Assembly: GCA_031772625.1 (NCBI GenBank)
Contig: CM062815.1
Coordinates: 604,609,980-604,673,979, forward strand
DNA: 64,000 nucleotides
Direction of reading: 5' to 3'
Source of the DNA: Pinus tabuliformis
Taxonomy: Eukaryota > Streptophyta > Pinopsida > Pinales > Pinaceae
This document shows positions 57,748 through 64,000 of the stretch, piece after piece; position 1 is the first letter of the stretch; each line of letters begins with the position of its first letter. Below the pieces are notes generated by a model, which worked only from the letters and a program-made list of their open reading frames with translations, made no database searches and had not been told where the DNA came from. The translations under genes and the position numbers were made by a program.

Positions 57748-58484
57748 TAAACAATGGAAATATCATGAGCATAACATAACGGAATATTTAGTGGAGCATA
57801 AAATGTTGGGGCAGAAACAATTGGAACATAATGCTGAAATTTGGAGGGCTTAGAAGCAACTTCTTGCAGCTGATAGAAAATATGTTCTAGCTTATGAAAA
57901 TATGTCCAAATATCCTTGTCTTCTTCTAATACACTTTCTTTTTGAAAAGGAATAGAGGATTCTAATTGAACTTGATAAAAAATTATTTATGTTATATTGT
58001 TCTCTAATTTAGATTTGAATAAACTTTGTTCAAACTTCATATCAAACTAGACCTCGTCGACTGATTTTACTCTTTCAGGGAGGGACAAGGATCATTCTAT
58101 GACACGGATGTCTGTTTCGTTTGTAGGATTCTTCTTCCTAAATAACTTCTCTAGACTGGTCAAGACCTAAGATGGTTTAGGATATGGATGATGCCTAGTA
58201 TATACTCTTCTTGAAGCCAGATTTTCCTACAGAAAATTATTGCAGCTAGTCCTAGAATCACTAAAAGATGGGTAAATATTGATCCTATCAGTCTCTAGTT
58301 CGTTGTCACCCTCAAGAACTAGATTTGTCTCTAATTGCATATTTTCTATGGAATTTTTCAACTCTCGTTTCCCCATAAATGACGCCACTATGTTAGCACT
58401 TTTTAATTCCTCCATGCTTAGGAGAGGACTCCAAAGGTAACCACAAACCACTTTTAAACTGGAATCTATCCCTTCCAGCTTCAT
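57748..58484 (-). pseudogene. Element D gag, N-terminal part
   Basis: ATG at 58484 opens 85 residues to a stop near 58227. The same frame can be followed leftward through four or five stops to the F junction at 57748 and continues in frame at 40061. The last part is rich in Pro, Tyr and His. It forms the region before the gag core; function by position only. Confidence 0.6.
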
Positions 58485-58725
58485 AGAGGGCTCTCTCTAT
58501 GTGAATCTTTAGTTTTAGGTCTTACGAGAGGTATTAATATCATAGGGGAATGAGATTTAACTTTTTTATGGCAGGGGAGAGGGAAAATCTATTAGGCATG
58601 GAGTCATATTAAACTAATGATTTTTTCAGTGAGAGGATAAAAGATTAGGAATCTTTTAACAGGGGCAAGGTAGGCAATCCTTCTGGTTTTTATAATCAAA
58701 TTTCATTGCAGAGGGGTGAGAAGAG
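57748..58725 (-). mobile_element. Element D, right piece (gag N-terminus and leader)
   Basis: Continues D past element F and ends at the insertion site of G (flank AAGAG, 58721-58725). The stretch 58485-58725 has no gene and should be leader. Confidence 0.7.
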
Positions 58726-59268
58726 TGTTGGGTGTGTATTATATTATTTCCATGACTAGTAACACACATGGGGGGGTCACAATGAGGGCAACAGATCCCC
58801 ATGTTCGTTGTGTCGGGTGCAGTAGGGGGTCACAGGGAGGGTGCCTCTGCCCCTATCAGGGGGTTTCAAGGGGGTGGTAGCCCCATTTATGGGGTTCGGA
58901 GCAGTGCCCCGGGAATTTTTTATTGGACCCTATATTAGGTGGGCAGACCTACCTATGGTTTTTTTTCATGGGTTTTGCACATGGTTTTGGGCATGATGGT
59001 TTTCTTCCCACGGTATTTTGTAGATCTAGTCAGGGGAACTACAGTTATGTTCTAATATAGAGTTAATGGATTTGGTTTATGATTGATTTGACATGTATAT
59101 ATATGTATTGTAACCTTGAAAGGAACATAATGAAAAATCAATATGGTAGTCCCGATTTTGGGATCCGGGGGAAAATCTCTCTATATTTGTTTTGTGTTTC
59201 TTGCCATTGTATATTTTCTAGTTTTAAGAATTTTTTGTAGGTAATTTTTGTACACAGTTAAACATACA
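58726..59268 (+). repeat. Element G 5' LTR (543 bp)
   Basis: Has several G runs (58770-58776 region, 58855-58875) that recur in the 3' LTR. Confidence 0.92.
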
Positions 59269-59270
59269 TT

Positions 59271-59280
59271 TGGTATCATA
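59271..59280 (+). other. Element G primer-binding site
   Basis: TGGTATCATA, two bases after the LTR; the classical initiator-Met PBS TGGTATCAGAGC with decay at its 3' side. Confidence 0.8.
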
Positions 59281-59341
59281 GTTGTTTTGGATTCAAGGTG
59301 ATCCATTTTTTGTTGAGGGGTTTTTCTCGAGCTTGTGGTAG

Positions 59342-60240
59342 ACCCAGTTCAATGGGAGATCTGCGGGATCGATTATTGTGGTGAAAGAAGATGGTGAGCA
59401 GTGGAAATATGAGATCGAGAAATTTAATGGTCAAAGATTTGAGTTGTGGAAGCTCAATATGGAGGATTCGTAGGTAGATAAAGATCAATGGATCATGATA
59501 GATACAGGTACTAAATCAACGACAATGTCAGTAGAAGATTGGGTGAAGCTAGATCGGAAGGCAAAGAGCACAATTTGGTTGTGTATCTTAGATTTAATAT
59601 TATTGAATATATCAGTGGAAGCTACAAAAAATGATTTTTGGGTCAAGTTAGGGACTTTGTACCAATATAAGTCGCTGGTGAACAAATTTTTCATGCAAAA
59701 AAAGTTGTATAACTTGAGGATGAAGGATGGAGACTCAGTGACAGAGAATATGATTGTTTTTAATACTGTGGTAAGCTAGTTGTTATCTATTGATATAAAA
59801 ATTTCAAATGAAGATAATTGCATCAGTTTTTTGTGTTCTCTACCAGATTCATGGGATAATCTGGTTGTTGCTATAGGTAGCAATAAAACTACCTTGAAGT
59901 TTGATGAAATAGTCTCATCCTTATTGTCGGAGAAGATGAGATGGAAAAATATGGAGAGCCAGAATAGAGATTCCTTATATGTATGAGGAAGTTCCAAGAA
60001 CAGAAACAAAAATAAGTCCTCGAGTGGGAGAACTAAATCTAGAGGGAGATCTAAGTCTCCGGGAAAACTTGGCAAGGTATGTTGGAAATGTGGAAAGGAA
60101 GGACACTACAAAAAGGATTGTAGATCTAAAGCTCCTGAGAAAGGAAAGGTATCTAATGATGCTCCTTATACAAACGTGAAAACCACCTCTGATGAAGGTG
60201 GGGATGTGTACTTGTCTTCTTCTTCAAGCACACATATAGA
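59342..60240 (+). pseudogene. Element G gag with zinc knuckle
   Basis: Frame containing KYEIEKFNGQRFELWK (about 59405-59452), the usual copia gag start, then a stop at 59471; open again 59495-59776 and 59780-59983. A Ser/Arg/Lys-rich tract leads to the knuckle CWKCGKEGHYKKDC (60080-60121; CX2CX4HX4C). It forms particles and binds RNA. Same frame as protease. Confidence 0.82.
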
Positions 60241-60690
60241 TCATGAGGCATGGTTGATTGACTCAGGTGCATCCTTTCACTTCACTCCCCATAGGGAGTG
60301 GTTATGCAAGTATGAGAAATATGATAGTGATGATGTATTCTTAGGGGATGATAGGAAGGCTAGAATCGTCGGATATGAAAAAGTCAAGCTGAAGCTGCAA
60401 GGTGGAAGGATTAGAACACTTCTAGGTGTTCTGCATATTTTTGCATTGGCCAAAAAATATGATTTATGTAAGCAAGATGGATGATGCAGGTGTAAAAATA
60501 GTGTTCGAGAAAGATACCTGCAATATGGTTCAGGGAGCACTGGTATTGATGTGGGGATTTTGGATTGGAACTCTGTACAAGCTTCTAGGTAGTACTGTTA
60601 TTGATGGGTGCAACAATTCTATGGTTCTTGAAAGTGGAGCAGAAAATCTAGTGGTCTCTAGAGAAAACACCATGCTATGGCATCAAGCTT
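60241..60690 (+). pseudogene. Element G protease and pre-integrase region
   Basis: AWLIDSGASFHFTPH (60249-60293) is a standard copia protease active site with DSG intact. The frame shifts near 60460 inside the domain. The GAG-pre-integrase motif with LWH lies at about 60673; just after it the frame is shifted again, so the LGH motif is read in another frame. Confidence 0.82.
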
Positions 60691-61550
60691 GGACATATTA
60701 GAGAGGAGGGCCTTCGAATACTTCATGGTAATGGTATGGTAGAAGGTTTGTCTAATTTCTCTCTATATTTCGATTTCTGTGAACATTGTGTATATGGGAA
60801 GCAGAATTGGGTGAGTTTCCTCTCTATTGCTAATAGGGCGAAAGGTGTATTAGAGCCTGTGCATAGTGATGTGTTTGGACCTGTGTTGGTTCCATCACTG
60901 GGTAAGTCTATGTACTATGTATCATTTATAGATGACTTCTCAAGGAATACATGGATGTATTTACTTAGGAAGAAATATGAAGTCTTTGACAGGTTTAAAG
61001 AATTTAAGGCTCTGGTGGAAAACCAAATAGAGAAGAAGATAAAGGTGATGAGGATAGATAATGGTGGAGAGTTCTGCAAGAAGGAATTTGAAGAGTTCTG
61101 TTAGAAGTGTGGTATAGAACGTCATAAGACTACTCCATACACACCTCAGCAAAATGTAGTTGCAGAAATAATGAATAAGAAATTGATGGAAAAGGCAAGA
61201 ATCATACTCAATGGTGTTGGGTTAGGATAGGAATTCTGGGAAGAGACGGTGGAGACTGCATGTTACCTAGTTAATAGATCACCTTCATCAGCATTTGACA
61301 ATAAGTCTCCACATGAGGTATGGACTAGTAAGAAACCATCTCTTTCACATGTGAGGGTATTTGGTTGTGATGCATATGTACATGTTCCAAAGGAGAAAAG
61401 AACCAATTTGGATAGTAAATATGAAATGTGCATCTTTGGATGGTTCAAAAGGTTATAAAATTTGGAAAGCATAAATAAGGAAGGTTATGTACATCTGAGA
61501 TGTGGTGTTTATAGAGGTGAAAGATGTTATTAAAAATTCCTACCAAAGGA
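60691..61550 (+). pseudogene. Element G integrase
   Basis: Zinc segment around CEHCVYGK (60781-60800). Core: Asp in HSDVFGPV, Asp in RIDNGGEF, Glu in VVAEIMNKKL, all three catalytic acids kept. Stops at 61102 and 61228 break the frame. The region after 61249 has the RSPSSAFDNKSPHEVW and FGCDAYVHVP motifs seen in copia integrases. Confidence 0.88.
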
Positions 61551-62520
61551 ACCTGAGAATATAGAGTTTGAGCTAAAGGAGGAAGAATCAGACTCTATAG
61601 CAGAACAAGAATCAGAAGATGAAGAGCCACAAACTCTAATTGTGAGAAGATCAGTTTGAGAAAGAAGGCATCTAGAAAGCTATAGTCCATCTTCTTTCTG
61701 TTCAAATTTTTATTATCTATTATTGATGATGATCTCATAACTGTCAAGGAGGCAGTAGATTCAAAGGATAGAAAACTCCAGAAAGAGGCCATGGTTGATG
61801 AAATGGCATCTTTGGACAAATATGAGGCTTGGGATCTAGTGGAGTTGTCGGTTGGAAGGAAACCCATTGGAAGAAAATGGGTGTTTAAGAAGAAGATGAA
61901 TGCATAAGGCAAAGTGGATAAATACAAGTCTCAACTGGTAGCAAAAGGTTATTCCCAGGTGTCGGGAATTGATTTTGGTGATATTTTTTCTCCTATTTCC
62001 AATGTAGCTTCTATTATATTACTTTTATGTGTTGTTGCTTCTTTTGATTTTGAGGTAGAACATATGGATGTGAAGACAACATTTCTTCATGGGGATCTGG
62101 AAGAAGAGATCTACGTAAAGCAACCTAAAGGCTTTGCGATGAAGGGAAAAAAGAACTAGTATGCAGGTTAAAAAAGTCTCTCTATGGGTTAAAATAGTCA
62201 CAATGAGTGGTATCAGAAATTTGATACATTTATACTAGGACTTGGATTCACCAAAAGAAAACATATCATTATGTGTATTTTAAATTAATTGGTGACCATG
62301 TTATTTATTTGGTCTTGTATGTGGATGATATGTTTTTGATCGGAAATGACAAAGAAATTATCTAGGATTTGAAGACCCAATTGCCCTTCAAATTCAACAT
62401 GAAGGATCTTGGTGCTGCAAACTATATTTTCGGCATGGTAATTAAATGAGATCAAGAAAAGAGGAAGCTATGGTTAAACCAAAGGAAGTATATCGATACA
62501 ATACTACATAGGTTTAATAT
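61551..62520 (+). pseudogene. Element G reverse transcriptase
   Basis: KEAMVDEMASL and GRKWVFKKK (about 61780-61895), then a TAA, then VAKGYSQVSGIDF, the first catalytic Asp in EHMDVKTTFLHGDL, SLYGLK, and the YVDDM box at 62318-62332. Several stops (61905, 62157, 62192 and 62363) and a frameshift. Confidence 0.88.
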
Positions 62521-63300
62521 GCAAGATAGTAAACCGGTGAAGGTTCTTATTCCTGTAGGTGTAAAGTTATCTATTGAACAGTTTCCCAAGACACAAGAAG
62601 AGGAAGAGGACATGTCTCATGTTCCATATGTAAGTGAATTCGGTAGCCTAATGTATGTAATGGTCTGTACTAGACTAGAAATTGCACATGTAATGGGAGT
62701 ATTGAGGAGGTTTATGTCAAAACTAGGGAAGGAGCATTGGACAACAGTGAAGCAGGTTTTCAGGTATTGGCATTGCACTAGTGATTATGGTATGTGCTAC
62801 CACAGAAGACCAGGATTGGACAGAGTTTTGTACATACGTGGCTTTGTTGATGTATATTGGGCTAGAGATCTAGATCAGAGAAGATCTACAAGTGGGTATG
62901 TGTTTAACATATTTGGAAGTGCAATTCGTTGGATGAGCAAGAGACAGCCTGTAGTGGCGCTTTCAGCTATAGTGGAAAAATACATGGCATCCACTCATGT
63001 AAGAAAGGAAGCAGTTTGGTTGCAGATATTGTGTTCAAGTATGGGGCTAGTACAACGAGCTATAAGGATAGGATGTGATAGCCAAAGTGCATTTTTCTTG
63101 GCAAAGAACCCTGCTTCTCATTCAAAGATAAAGCACATTGATATTTAGTATCACTTTGTGAAGGATATGGTTGCGGAAAAAATGGTGTTGCTAGTAAAGG
63201 TGGACACTTCGAAGAATGTTGTAAATGCATTGATGAAGTTTGTGAGCACTGAGAAGTTTTCTCGGTGTAGAGAAACAATGGGAGTTGTGGGGCTGGACCA
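62521..63300 (+). pseudogene. Element G RNase H
   Basis: Open frame 62519-63148: PYVSEFGSLMYVMVCTR, then the RNase H core with the first Asp in GFVDVYWARD, RRSTSGYVF, the Glu in VEKYMAS, Asp in GCDSQSA, and KHIDI. A stop at 63147 is followed in frame by YHFVKDMV and the usual short tail before the LTR. Confidence 0.88.
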
Positions 63301-63346
63301 ATGACTAAGCGCTCCTATGACCCCATGTGTGGAAAAGAAAACAACA

Positions 63347-63356
63347 AGTGGGAGAA
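63347..63356 (+). other. Element G polypurine tract
   Basis: AAGTGGGAGAA-type tract directly before the 3' LTR start at 63357. Confidence 0.7.
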
Positions 63357-63889
63357 TGTTGGAGTGTGTTATATTCTTTCCACGACTAGTCACATGTGCG
63401 GGGGGGGGGGACAACCCCCCCTGTTCATTGCATTGGGCGTAACAGGGGGGTCACAAGGGTGGCACAGTCGCCCCTGTCAGGGGGTTTCAAGGGGCAGTAC
63501 CCCCCCTGCGTGGGGTCTAGGGAAACGCCCTCAGATTTTTTTTTTGGACCCTATATTAGGTGGGAAGGCCTACTTATGATTTTGTGCAAGGTTTCGCACA
63601 TGGTTTTGGGCATGATGGTTTTCTGCCTATGGTATTTTTTAGATCCAGTCACGGGAACTACGGTTATGTTCTAATCAAGGGTTAATGGATTGGGGTTTAT
63701 GAATGCTTCTAAATGTATATATATGTCTTGTTACATTGAAAGTAACATAACAAAAAATCAAACTGGCAATCCCGGTTTTGGGATCCAGGGGAAATATCTA
63801 TATATTTGTTTTGTGTTTTTCGCCATTATATATTTTTTGTTTTTAAGAATTTGTTTACAGGTAATTTTTGTACAGGGTTAAAACCTACA
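63357..63889 (+). repeat. Element G 3' LTR (533 bp)
   Basis: Partner of 58726-59268. Contains an 11-G run (63400-63410) followed after ACAA by a 7-C run, a strong hairpin. Confidence 0.92.
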
Positions 63890-64000
63890 TAGAGGAATGG
63901 TGAAATAATGAAAGCTAAATCATCTGATTGAGGATGAATTCTAAATGTCATTATGGAAGGAAAATATTAAATGTCTAGTAAGTTACGACATAGAACTTTA
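63890..64000 (-). mobile_element. Element D, rightmost visible bases
   Basis: By the logic of the G insertion this is the continuation of the D leader or 5' LTR. It is too short to identify by itself. Confidence 0.45.

Larger units (their letters stand above)
58726..63889 (+). mobile_element. Element G: full-length Ty1/copia retrotransposon
   Basis: LTRs 58726-59268 and 63357-63889 start TGTTGG and end in TACA. Flanks AAGAG/TAGAG are a TSD with one change. PBS of the initiator-Met type and polypurine tract are in place. Domain order gag, zinc knuckle, protease, integrase, RT, RNase H is diagnostic of copia (integrase before RT). The 5.16-kb length is normal. Multiple stops and frameshifts make it dead. 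Confidence 0.94.

Noticed and set aside
1-64000. tRNA, rRNA or snoRNA genes
   Set aside because: No cloverleaf with both A and B boxes or other RNA gene signature was found; only tRNA-complementary primer sites of the elements.

Overview
This window is pure plant repeat DNA. I find no host gene, rRNA or tRNA gene. Everything that can be named belongs to plant LTR retrotransposons: six Ty3/gypsy-type elements (two full-size, four large and pol-less or partial) and one Ty1/copia element. They are nested inside each other, full of stop codons, frameshifts and short deletions. This points to a large, repeat-rich land-plant genome (gymnosperm, fern or large-genome angiosperm); the sequence does not settle which.

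The nesting can be read from target-site duplications (TSDs), LTR ends and reading frames that resume on the far side of insertions. Element D (minus strand, oldest) is a Tat-like Ty3/gypsy element running off both window ends; its pieces are 1-945, 32315-40061, 57748-58725 and 63890-64000. Reading leftward it encodes gag, protease, an extra RNase H, RT, RNase H, integrase and a downstream ORF3. Element C (minus, 946-32314) sits in ORF3 of D and has about 3.6-kb LTRs around a short gag-only interior. Both LTRs of C were hit again: by element A (plus, 3404-11240, about 7.8 kb, gag-protease but no RT or integrase) and by element B (plus, 15476-28685, about 13.2 kb, full coding set plus an extra RNase H after integrase). 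Element F (minus, 40062-57747) sits in gag of D and carries a pol-less Athila-type element with 2.1-kb LTRs. Its 3' LTR is split by element E (plus, 40119-48031), a sister copy in inverted orientation whose sequence looks circularly permuted. Element G (plus, 58726-63889) is a complete but dead copia element in the 5' part of D.

The most interesting content is non-coding. Elements A and B share unusual RNA-like structure. First, a U3 segment is complementary to a hairpin in the 5' leader: 18 nt perfect in A, and a different sequence that is also complementary in B. This is a candidate genome-circularisation signal. Second, both carry tandem arrays of interleaved stems (H-type pseudoknot topology) in the 5' leader and in the 3' non-coding region. 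The stems differ from unit to unit, and some pairs are kept by compensating changes between A and B. A keeps all of this although it has lost pol, which fits cis-acting signals used in trans by a B-like helper.

Elements E and F carry a dispersed TTCTACAGGAAG motif, a four-copy hairpin repeat, and remnants of an ORF that matches ORF3 of D. The coding genes worked as standard retrotransposon polyproteins, but every copy here has lesions and none looks able to move by itself.
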